Source: Entoloma clypeatum
Taxonomy: Eukaryota > Basidiomycota > Agaricomycetes > Agaricales > Entolomataceae
Reading direction: 5' to 3'
Assembly (NCBI GenBank): GCA_963565915.1
Contig: OY751490.1
Location: forward strand, 2,976,001-3,040,000
Length of the DNA: 64,000 bases
Every line of letters begins with the position of its first letter. Position 1 is the stretch's first letter. This document shows, piece after piece, positions 44,608-54,362 of this stretch. The notes under the pieces were generated by a model. The model did no database searches. It was not told where the DNA came from and saw only the letters and a program-made list of their open reading frames with translations. The position numbers and the translations under genes were made by a program.

Positions 44608-46276
44608 CTTTTTTTTTTTTTTTTAAAAAAAAAAACCTCAATTTATATACCAGCGCCTGATCGCAGTCCGGTCTGTACTAGGTACAAGGGGTAACCACTA
44701 CTGCTAAGCAGGGACTGTGGTATGAGTAGCATGGTAGAGTAAGGCCCTCTGGAGATGGTCTATGTGCATATCCGATAAGTAAAGGATAGAGATGGACACT
44801 GAAACATCCATGAAAGGATATTGAGACAGCATGTTGTAGGTGATATGTTGTATATAGAAAAGTAGGACAAAACAAAAACCAGAAAGAGAGACGTATGGGG
44901 GTGCTAGCCCATTTCTTATACGTGAAAGAAAGAAAAAGACTTCAGACGGAAGGGGACGAGAACGTTTGCCACGTAATCGTTGGGATCCCATTGGCGGCCC
45001 ATCGGATCAGCGGGAGTGTGACCTTGGACAGGCCGGACGAGCGGGAGGGAAGGGGAACAGAGGGGGCGGGTTGAGGCGCAGCCTTTGGGTTGAAGTTCTT
45101 CAAGAACGTGGGGAGAAAGGAGGGCCATGGTTGCGGCAATCCTGGTGGGGGTCCCATGTAGGAGAAGAAAGGGGGAGAGGGAGAGCATGGAGAGCGCATC
45201 CTGGGGGGGAAAGGCGGAAGCAAAGGGGAGAAAGCCTTCCAGGGAGGGAGAGGTGGGCCACCGCATTTGGGGGCAGACGCACAAGGGGGCTCAGGACTCA
45301 AGGGTCTTGAAGAGCAGGGGATAGGTGCTGGTTTGGATGGCAAGGGGTGGGGCGATCTGGGTGGAGACGACGATGTCTCTTGCCAGAGGGAGGGGGTCGC
45401 CATTCATGAGCTGATGGAGGAGCCACTGAAGGCCCTTTCAGGACAGAAACAGGGAGGGGAGAGGGGGCACGAGAGGGTGCGGGGGAAGTGGAGGCCACAG
45501 AGGCATAGAAGCATGTGGAAGATGAAGGCGCCGGGGGAGGCGCTAGAGGTGTGGGCGTTTGTGGGTCTAGGGCTGAGGCCTGGACTGCCACAGAAACGCA
45601 AGCACGAGGCGGCACCTGGGAAGGCACGGAGGAAAGGGTGGGCACTTGTAGCGGGTCTGGACCAGAGGTCTGGGCTGCTGCAGAGGTGTGGGGGGCATGA
45701 GGCGTTTGCGAGGAACGTGCCTTGTGCGTGGGAGGGAGGGAGAGTCTGCATCGAGCAGGACTGGCAGGCAGCTGGTGCTGGTGGGGGAGGGGGTGGTGAA
45801 GGCGTCTGGGTGGACAAGTTTGCCAACTGTCGGTGTTCTGTGTAATGGTCAATCCATGACGAGAAGTATTTTAGACGGTTTCAGAATGTTGGGGACAGTT
45901 CAAAAAAGTTGAAAGGGGACTCGCGAAAGTAGTAATTCATGGTGTCCATGCAGAATGAACGTTTGAGATCGCCGAGGAAATCGGTGTGTTCTATGTTGGC
46001 AAAAACAGGGCGAACCAAGTATTTATGGAGAGGATGATTATCTGGGAGAAGATCATTGTTACGGGGGGGAGCGCCAGGAATGGGCACACTAGGTGCATTC
46101 TGCTGCTTGAAAGGCTTCTTGCGAGGCATGAAGGATGAGATTGTAGTATCAACACAGGGTCAGAGACCCAGACCTGCACAGAGGATGTGTTGGATGCTAC
46201 TGTGCTACTACAACCAGCACAGATCGACGAAAAGCATGGGCGCCTAACAATCGATGGTGGTGGTTAGAGGAAGAGG
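44608..46276 (-). mobile_element. LINE3: short, ORF1-only LINE-like element
   Basis: The 3' tail is the T run at 44609-44624. The adjoining 3' end, with AACCTCAATTTATATACCAG and then GCGCCTGATCGCAGTCCGGT, matches the LINE1/LINE2 3' end. The 5' end GATGGTGGTGGTTAGAGGAAGAGG matches LINE1. The total is about 1.67 kb with no endonuclease or RT, so it is non-autonomous. The left flank is the third copy of the shared target motif; I find no matching TSD on the right. Confidence 0.7.
44950..46130 (-). pseudogene. LINE3 ORF1-like protein
   Basis: ATG at about 46130 gives MPRKKPFKQQNAPSVPIPGA, then DLKRSFCMDTMNYYFRESPF and FNFFELSPTF ending in TGA at 45881. Past that stop the same frame stays open (NRLKYFSSWIDHYTEHRQLA, then a Pro/Ser-rich domain to about 45404), so the TGA probably replaced a Trp codon. 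A second Pro-rich open frame (45403 to 44942, ending ITWQTFSSPSV) follows after a frame change. No zinc knuckle seen. Confidence 0.45.
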
Positions 46277-46364
46277 GTGACCTGTGCAATTGTCCAGTTT
46301 TTTTACATAATGTAAATGTGATTTAGGTCACATTAATCTTTTCGCACAATACTCTTTTCCGCAA

Positions 46365-46455
46365 GCCGTCGTGGCGCAATGGTAGCGCATCACTTTCCTA
46401 GGTTGATCGACAGCCAGTAAGGTGGGGGTTGCGAGTTCGATCCTCGTCGGCGGTA
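46365..46455 (+). tRNA. tRNA-Arg (anticodon CCT) with a short intron
   Basis: Acceptor GCCGTCG pairs with CGGCGGT (46448-46454), followed by a discriminator A. D arm GCGC-AATGGTA-GCGC. The anticodon arm TCACT/GGTGG has loop TT-CCT-A. An intron of about 19 nt sits 3' of position 37 (about 46401-46419), the canonical place. Variable region GGGTT; T arm GCGAG-TTCGATC-CTCGT. A T run follows. Confidence 0.85.
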
Positions 46456-46460
46456 ACACA

Positions 46461-46469
46461 TTTTTTTTT
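46461..46469 (+). terminator. RNA polymerase III terminator of the tRNA gene
   Basis: A run of nine T residues starting 6 nt after the tRNA 3' end. Confidence 0.8.
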
Positions 46470-46952
46470 GTCATGCTGAGCATGGTGGGGCCAAACTCCC
46501 TCCTGAACCTCATCTACGCATTGACGAGAATCGTGAAGCCCATCGTATGGTTCATCGACATAGCAGCCAAGTTGCCAGGGTTATTGACAATTTGATTCAG
46601 AAGGTGCTTAAAGTTCATCACGCTTTACCTGTTCATGACACACTTCATCTGCGTCCGCGCATGTTGTATGACTCAAACTCTCAAAGGAAGCCGGCTTCGA
46701 AGGGTAACCTTCTAGAACATAAATGAGGGCTCATGGATTGACATTTTCAGATCCGAGTTGAGAGCGGACACTTCAGGCTTAAATCTATGCCGGAAATTAG
46801 ACCTTGGCACCCGTTCTGTCAACCGCCCCTTGGTTGGCAGTCAGCTGAGACGTTCAGGTTCATGCTGGCCGGAGCTTCAGCGCTCAACATGACGAAAGGG
46901 ATCCTCTCCCCTGTCGCCCGTGCTCGTTAAAAGGGTCAGAACGGTCAATCAG
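46470..46952. other. Intergenic, no gene seen
   Basis: The 3' flank of the tRNA and the upstream region of the F-box gene. No ORF with motifs and no repeat noted. Confidence 0.4.
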
Positions 46953-47906
46953 ATGCTCATAATGTCACCACCACCCAAACCGCGTTCTCGAAATCCACGA
47001 GTGCCCAGCGAGATCGTCGACTCCATCATTGACTGCTTGGCTCCGGATTTGAAAGCTCTTGGAGCTTGCGGACTCGTCTGTTCCGAATGGCTTCCTCGTA
47101 GCCGTCACCACATTTTCTCCAACGTCCATCTCACGTCCTCGCGCGTTCATCATTTTACTCATCTCACCGAGTCACCGGCTTGCACTTTTGCGTCCGCCGT
47201 ATCTTGTATTAGCATCGATGGATTACCCCCGCCTTCAGAATCGAATATCACATTCAATCAAAAAGTCATCTTGGTGTGTGAGACCCTAGCCCGCTGTCGC
47301 ACGCGTTTCCCTGCCGATACCATTCGTCTCCGAAATATCTGTTGGACCGCAATTAGCTTTCCGGACCAACAAATGATCATGCAGTGTCTCGGGCGCTTTC
47401 GCAGCATCAAACACCTCGAACTCGACCAGATGGCGTTTCATGACATGCGCGCCATCGTGTCGATCACTAGCATCTTTCCACGCCTGGAAAGAATCTCTGC
47501 CGACCGCCTCACCTTCATGAAATACAAGGACCATGTCATTGTGTCTACGTCGCGCCTTCGCCTGCCGCTCAACTTGCACTCGGTGCATCTGGGTGGAGGC
47601 GATGAAGTGTCGGTGTTTTTGAGCTGCATTGCGTCACATGGTGATGCAGAACTGCCGGCGTTGCGGAATCTCACGATGGAAAGCGTTCCAGCAGAAGATT
47701 TCGTCCATGTGGAGAGAGCGTTGAACATTCTTGGCCATCGCGTTCATAAACCCCGAATCGGATTTTCCTCTGTTGGCAGTATGCATAAACCAGGCAAGCC
47801 CTTCCTTCTCCAACTTCCAAGGCGACTGACATGGGAGATTCCTCCCTTACTGATTCAAACTTCGTATCAGGCGATCTCGGAGATCGTTCTGGGGACCCCA
47901 AGTTAG
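46953..47906 (+). CDS. F-box-like protein
   Basis: An intronless ORF of 317 residues from ATG 46953 (an in-frame ATG at 46962 is equally possible). The N-terminal RVPSEIVDSIIDCLAPDLKA and CGLVCSEWLPRSRHHIFSNV (residues about 16-60) match the F-box pattern common in mushroom genomes: a Pro-x-Glu start, Cys-x-Leu-Val-x-x-x-Trp, then RSRHHIF. The rest has Leu-rich segments (FRSIKHLELDQMAFHDM; ELPALRNLTMESVPAEDF) spaced like irregular LRRs. Such proteins are substrate adaptors of SCF ubiquitin ligases; the target is unknown. Confidence 0.75.
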   Translation: MLIMSPPPKPRSRNPRVPSEIVDSIIDCLAPDLKALGACGLVCSEWLPRSRHHIFSNVHLTSSRVHHFTHLTESPACTFASAVSCISIDGLPPPSESNITFNQKVILVCETLARCRTRFPADTIRLRNICWTAISFPDQQMIMQCLGRFRSIKHLELDQMAFHDMRAIVSITSIFPRLERISADRLTFMKYKDHVIVSTSRLRLPLNLHSVHLGGGDEVSVFLSCIASHGDAELPALRNLTMESVPAEDFVHVERALNILGHRVHKPRIGFSSVGSMHKPGKPFLLQLPRRLTWEIPPLLIQTSYQAISEIVLGTPS

Positions 47907-49425
47907 CGAATCTGCATTCTTGCGACACCAACTCACACAAAACTGGCGATCATCGGGATCAAGACCCAGACCAGCAAGTAAATGGTGAGATGGTGCCTAC
48001 CCTGCTTAACGATGACACAAGCATGACATGAAGTCACCGACATCTAGGGCAAAGTACATATTACTCTGTACCTGCAACCAAGCATTTGATTGACCTAATG
48101 GGAAGACCCCCATGAGGCTGAAAATCACGACATCGATGTACACATATCGGTGCACAATTGTCCTCTCCCTCTCTGGAGATTCCTCCGAGTATTTTCCGTT
48201 GTCGTGTTGAGAGTCCTATTGACCAGGACCTTCGGCTCATACTATATTGAGGAACAGGAAACAGGCGATCCCAAGAACGAAGTGAATCAACTGAAACTTG
48301 CGGAATATATTCTCCATCCTATTTAGGTACCAAGCAACGAAACCGCGACTGTGTCAATCAGCAGGCCAGGATATGTATAATACGGATCACGCCGGGCACT
48401 GTGAACCATTCAAATATTCACCGTTCACCTTCTGTTGCGAGATGGTGAGAAAACACCGCCAGGAACGAAGTTGGGTTGGATCGAACGCTGAGGCATAAGT
48501 TGGATGTCTTTCCCAACGCTACGAACCACTGTAGTAAAACGATTTGTGGTAGCAGTAATGCAATGGCACCAGAATTCCGATCAAACAATTCCGAAACTAG
48601 TCGGACCGCAATGACCTGTCACATAATTCAAACCAAGTTGTTGGGCGGTACTTTCGATGTATAGTCATTCGCGGAGTACTACGAGGACGATGAAACGCAG
48701 AAACAAAGACAAGGAATGGGGAATGGATGGGGGACAGTTGTTAACTCCGCGCATTGATCAGGAGCGCTTCTCCTTCCCTTTCCGTCCAGTCAAGCGCTCA
48801 GGTTTCGTATTTCTTGATGTAGTCGTGAAACAAGTCGAAGGGACTCAGGTGATGGAGCCGGGGAACATGGTTTGAATGATTTTGAGATTAGGCCACGGGA
48901 TTAGTTGGGAAAGCGTAAATTAAGTATAGTTGACGGATCAATTTCCAAACGCACGATGGAGACATGGGCGAGATGTGAGTAATAAGTACTGTAAATCGAC
49001 GTAGGGAACGACGGACGAGTGTGTACCTCTCGCAAGGCATAATACAGTCGTACTGAACTTTCCAAGTGAACGAAATTATCATATGATCCCGCAGCAAACG
49101 TTCAAATGAGATGGGAGCGCCCATGGGAGGGCGACCCCTGATTGTCGCGAGATGGTGTTGTGTTGTTCAAGGACAGAAGTCATGCATTGATTGGTGGTTG
49201 TTCCATCAGTTATAGATGGATTGTGAGTCCAGGGATGAAACGAGAAGCGCGGATGAGATATCGGAGGTTGCGTTGAGCGAGATGCCGAAGAGGACGGGGG
49301 GCAGTGTCAGCAGGCAGCGGTGGGAATGAAACAAAGATGGCGGAGATTGAAAGGGATAGAATTGCAGACGGCCGTTTGTTTGCTCCTCCTCCTCCTCCTC
49401 CTCCTCCTCCACCTCAACCGCCGCC
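47907..49425. other. 1.5-kb intergenic region before the CRZ1-like gene
   Basis: Only short ORFs without motifs. The last 200 bp probably hold the promoter and 5' UTR of the CRZ1-like gene, including a CTC repeat and a GCCGCC directly before the start ATGG. Confidence 0.4.
49382..49411 (+). repeat. (CTC)n microsatellite in the 5' flank of the CRZ1-like gene
   Basis: A run of about nine CTC/TCC triplets ending about 15 nt before the ATG, so probably in the 5' UTR. Confidence 0.75.
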
Positions 49426-51769
49426 ATGGATGATTGTAACAGCAGCGATTCGTATATAAACGAGATCGACCTGCAGCCCCCGTCCCCCGATCCCAACAAC
49501 CCCCTCGATCTCTACCCCGCTAACGACTACGTCCTCAACTCCCCCTTCTCCACCCATTCTGATCTCTCATTTGGCGACGGCCAGCAGCTCGGTGGCCTCT
49601 TCCCCGACGACCCCTACGACCCAGCCGAATTTGACAACCCCCATTCCGGTCAATCGCTCCTCATGTTCGACGGCCCCCCCACCGACTACTATGATTACTA
49701 CCACTCACCGTCCCCGTCGGGCTCAGAGAACAACGAAGACACCCACTCGGGCATCTCCTCGGCCTCATCTGCTAACACCCAGTTCTACTCACCAAACTTG
49801 TCCATGGCCCAATCTTTCGAGAACTTGTCATTCCACTCACCCAGCTGCGTTACCGACCCCCTTCCACCCCAACAAAAGCCCACGTCCCCTCCCCGCCTCA
49901 TCATGCCCGACCAGCCGCAACCGCAACCACCCATCATCATCAACGCGCCAGAGGACAACCTAGACCTTGGCCCGAGTCTCCACATCGTCCCCGCTACACC
50001 AATCAGTGGCGGCGCCGGAGTCGTCAACATCGCTTCCAGTCAAGTTCCACGAAGGTCTTGGCTGGAACCAAACGCGCATTCCAATGATTCCTCCCGTGCT
50101 CCATCTCCAGCTCATTCATTGGCAGCAACCCCTCCCATGCCCAGCCGTTCCCCGTCTTCCTCCCCTCAACCCCCAAATACAACCCTCTTATACACCCAAC
50201 AGTCACGCTCGCGAAGCAAGTCTGACACCTCCCTGGAGCCACCTAACTGGGGCACTGTCACTGGCGGCCAAGGTTTTCCTCATAACCATCCCTCCCAGCA
50301 GGCGTATCACGCACACGGCCGTCCTCCGACCCTTGGCAACAACTTTACCTTTGGGTCGTCTCCTCCATCCCATAATAACATCAACCAACACACCAACAAT
50401 ACATTCCTGTCGCCCGAACACGCAGAATCTGTGACCGCGGGCGGTAGCCTCCGCCGTAGCAAATCTGACGCCACTGGGAATGCAGGTCTTCCCAGGCATC
50501 GAGGATCGAGATCAGAAGATTTTCGTCACGTTGGGCCCGCCGGAAATGCATACCTATCCGCCCCCCAATCAGGCCAGTTTTTGTGCCTTCCAACAGCCCA
50601 CGGAGACTATGTTCGCTCGCAGCAGCAGCAGCAGCAGTTCTTCTCGCAATTATCAGACATGGTTCGGATGCCTCCATCACATTCGCACTCTCAATCGCTT
50701 TCCACATCCATGCTTCCCCATTCCCTCAGTAACCCTACAAACCTGCCAACAGGCAGGCACTACCGCCGTGCCTCTTCAGGAACACGGTCTGAGAGGGGCC
50801 TGAGCGCAGGCACATGGGACAGCGAGGTTGTGGGAAGCAATCGCCCAAGTCCATACCCCAGCCCCAATGCCAGCCCTCGTGGCCGTCTCGCCGCACTCGG
50901 TGCAGAGCGGCAGGACGAGTACAACTTTGGTGGCATCGACAGCCTCGGCATATCTATTGGCCGGAACGCAGACGATTCTAGGGGTCCGGTGCCGTATGAC
51001 CCTGGCCGCATCGATCGACCAGCCCCGTTGGTGGTGTCGAAGCCCAATGTGACGACTGGTCGGACGGCCAATGCTAGCCAGAAGCGAAGAAAGCAGGATG
51101 CTACTTTTGTTTGTCCTGTCCCTGGCTGCGGGAGCACGTTTACCAGGAGCTTCAACCTCAAGGGTAGGTTCATATTGTCACGATCGATCGCATTTCATTG
51201 ATCGATGTTTCCGTTGCACAGGTCATATACGCTCCCATAAAGAGGAGAAGCCGTTCCAGTGCCATTGGCCTGGATGTAACAAGGGCTTTGCGAGGCAGCA
51301 CGATTGTAAACGCCATGAACAGCTGCACACGAACTATCGGCCGTTCAACTGTGACGGGTGCAAGAAGCAGTTTGCGAGGATGGATGCTTTGAATCGACAC
51401 CGTGCGTTGTTTCTTCTTCGTCCCTTTCTCGTTTGATATTGAACCGCCTTCAACCCGTCAGACCGTTCAGAAGGTGGCGCCGAATGCGCGAAACTGCAAG
51501 AGGGCAACGGTGGCAGTACGTCTGCGACCTCGACCCCTCCTTCGTCTGCGGACACCCGCTCGAGTCCTGCGGGCAAGAATGAGGCCTTGACGGCCTCTCC
51601 GTCGTTGAGTGCAGCCCCAATGGCAAAGAGCTTTTCGTCGTCGTCCGCCTACCGACAGAAGCAAGAGCCTCTGGGCTATGGCATCGGCAATGGCGGTATC
51701 GGCCTGGGCGTACTGGAAGATGGACCATCGTGGGGTGTTGGTGGTGGTAGTTTAAGCGTGGTGGTCTGA
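49426..51769 (+). CDS. CRZ1: C2H2 zinc-finger transcription factor, Crz1-like
   Basis: Crz1 proteins are dephosphorylated by calcineurin after calcium rise, enter the nucleus and induce stress genes. Exons 49426-51163, 51222-51401 and 51462-51769 give 741 residues. The long N-terminal part is disordered, rich in Ser, Pro, Gln and Asn, with basic-Ser motifs (RSKSDT, LRRSKSDA) and a PPIIIN string (about residue 165) resembling the PxIxIT calcineurin-docking motif. The C-terminal end has three fingers: CPVPGCGSTFTRSFNLKGH, CHWPGCNKGFARQHDCKRH and CDGCKKQFARMDALNRH. An intron sits inside finger 1 and another after finger 3. The tail is Ser/Gly-rich and ends SLSVVV. The start context GCCGCCATGG is optimal. 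Orthology to CRZ1 rather than another C2H2 gene is inferred. Confidence 0.8.
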
Positions 51770-52764
51770 CCTTTGGGACGCCATTCATTGGTCTTGTTTT
51801 CTTTTTTCTCGGCGTCTTGTGGCGTGGTTTCCGTTTGTCTTATCCTTGAAACAGGGCTTCATCGATATTCCTTCGCTTCATGATTCCTCGCTTCTGCTTA
51901 TACTCTGTACGGTCCGGCATTGGCGGCAGAGATGCTTTTATCTTCCATTTATTCTTCCCTTCTATCGTATGTATTTATCTTTTTTGGCTCCCTTACACAC
52001 GGACATCTCGTTTTCCCATTCTTCCTGCAATACGCTCTCTCGCCGCTCTACTTTTATTTTCAATTGCCATTTGGCTACGTGTTCGGGATACCCAGACGCT
52101 TTCTTGTCTCCCCATGTGGAGTCGCTCTAGCGCTCTTTTGTCTGCCTGTTTCCTGCCTTTCTCCCATGTTTTGCCTCATGTTAAAGACTAATATTGTTAT
52201 GTTGATGCCCTGAAGATGTAGCCGTATGAATAGAAGAAACTCATGACAAGCATTCGTGCGTAAAACAATCGACAACCAACTTGCTAGAGACGTTGCAAAA
52301 GTCAAGTTTCAAAATGGTGCTGAAAAGGTTCGACGAAATTCATTGAGCAGTTCTTGTGCAAAAGCTATGCCATGCGATCTGGGAGAGGGTGCGCTGATCA
52401 CACGCGAGTCAAGAGCGAGATGGGTTTAATGCTATGTATTGTGAAATTGGAAGTATGCAAGAAGATCTTGAGGCAAGGTAGGTAGGGTGGGCAGAATGTA
52501 CGACGACGATAACGCCGCCAATATGAGATCGAACGAAGGAACACAAAACGACGAAAGCCAGAAAGCGTAGGACTATGCGTGAAAGACGTGATTATAAGTA
52601 TGCACAAATGGTGGATGGTAATGTGAAAAATCGAAAATACGCCAAAGTGACCTGACAGGTCCTGGTATGCTATGAAAAGATGTCCATGGGAAATAGTCCG
52701 AGCGTCCAGATGGACAAGACGACATCATGTAACTGCAGGACACAAGGAAACACAACTGTCATTG
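51770..52764. other. Convergent intergenic region, no gene seen
   Basis: This lies between the 3' ends of the CRZ1-like gene and the minus-strand C2H2 gene. T/C-rich sequence at 51780-52190 gives overlapping hydrophobic ORFs in all plus frames, an effect of composition. Confidence 0.45.
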
Positions 52765-54362
52765 TCAATGGGTCGGCCGTTCGTGCAGCTTCTTCTTGTG
52801 TCGGTTTAGGTCGCTCTTGTTCCCAAAACTTCTTTCACAAACTTCGCACTGGTGGTCCTTCTTCCCGAAATGCGAGTTCATGTGATCTGGTACAGTTTCA
52901 AATTTTGATAAGCACTCTATCGTGAGGAGATGCAAGAACCCAAGTGACTGACTTCCGAGGTTATGTTTTGCGGTGAAGGTTGCAAGACACAACCCGCACT
53001 GGTAATTTCCCGGTCGTTTGCGTCGTTTGATGCTAGCCTCGGTGCCCGCGTTACTCGCCACAGTGTCTTTGACCATGTCGCTGGACATATTCTCGACGTC
53101 CGCCGGGGCAGTTAGTTCCGCATCTCTGGAGGACGCTCTCAGTGAGCTGAATGAACTTTCATAAGGAGAAAGAGTTCTCCAAGGAGTGGACGGTGATCCA
53201 AGGACCTTTACTGGACGGGTATAAGGACTGTGGCGTTTTGAAGAAGACGCCCTAGCTGGTTCTATCCGACGTGCCTCTTGGCGATTGATAGAGGGGGAGG
53301 TCGCTGGCAAGCTCAGGGCTCTATAGCACAGTTCACTAGTGCTGCCAGTATGTTGATTTCCCACAGAGTCCTCGATGGCAGCCGTCTCCACAGCGGCGTT
53401 GTCGATTAGAGTTGGTAGCGAAGCGGGCGGTACCGCACTATTTGACAGTTCATACAGGGCGCTCGGCGGGGGTATTGTATCGTTGACGTCTGGCAGACAA
53501 TCAATCACAAACAAGTTTGCGGGAGAGAGCAGGCGACTTTCGCCCTGGATTTGAGCTTGACCACGAGGATCTTCTGCTGCGATATCGTTGGCATCCTCCA
53601 AGGAAGTGGAAGGGGTTATGACAATGTCTGGAAGAGGGCCAGCATCGGGATCACACCAAAATGGCCCTGTCCGGTGCACAACGACATTCCGAGGATTGTG
53701 AGCTGGTGCCCACAATAGGGAATCTTCGGCAAAATCCCATCGAGCGACATCGTCTGTGATCGCCGACACGGAGGGCGACACCGGCGATGGGGAACCATGC
53801 CAAACGGGACTCAGGCAACCGTTCGGGCTGCAGACGTCGGAGAACGCTAGACGAGAAATTAGCGCGATCGTTGGATGGACGGGTCGAAACCTTACAAGCT
53901 CCTGATGCGCTTGAATAAGGACTAAAGTCGGCCACAGAGGCTCTTAGTTCCGAGGCCCGCACGTTCTGGAACGGTGGCGGATATTGCCAAGCTTTGATTT
54001 GTTGTGCGACTGAGTACGATCAGCGTTGTTGATGTGATTTATTAGAGTCCTTACTTGGTGCTTCCTCGGATTCCTCTCTAAAGGCGGCCTCGTTGAGAAA
54101 TTCTGTGAAGAGCAGCAGTGAGGCACATTGACAAGGTGGCGCATTCCTGTTCGCTTCGGAATGCGCACCTTTGCATGGGTCATATGCCCAATCCGATTCC
54201 TTGAAAATCAAGCCATCGTCTTGCCCTTCCACATTGTACCTAAGAGGGGGCTGATCAGTTTCCCACCAAAGATGGCAGCCCCGCGTGCGCCACTGACAGG
54301 ACTTACATATGGTCGAACGAATCCAGAGACAACAGGGGACTTGCAGGTGACAGTAACATCAT
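52765..54362 (-). CDS. C2H2 zinc-finger protein, copy 1
   Basis: Five exons. Exon 1 (54362-54307) starts MMLLSPASPLLSLDSFDH; an intron 54306-54240 in phase 2 joins it to MYNVEGQDDGLIFKESDWAY. Exons 3 (AQQIKAWQYPPPFQNVRASE) and 4 (FSDVCSPNGCLSPVWHGSPS) follow short introns. The large exon carries a Ser/Pro-rich region and a basic SIKRRKRPG. Finger 1, CGLCLATFTAKHNLGNHMNSH, is split by an intron after the Asn. Finger 2 is CEVCERSFGNKSDLNRHKKKLH. Stop at 52765. Probable nuclear DNA-binding regulator, target unknown. Copy 2 at 56251 has the same architecture. Confidence 0.72.

Noticed and set aside
45267..45845. Plus-strand Gly-rich ORF in LINE3
   Set aside because: Antisense of the Pro-rich LINE3 protein; the LINE signals are on the minus strand.
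51819..52213. Hydrophobic plus-strand ORFs that look like membrane peptides
   Set aside because: Three overlapping frames all look hydrophobic because the sequence is T/C-rich; it fits the 3' UTR and flank of the CRZ1-like gene.
54307..54362. Start codon split by an intron (AT|G) as the only start of C2H2 copy 1
   Set aside because: The upstream frame is open to ATG ATG at 54357-54362, so the split ATG is probably an internal Met.
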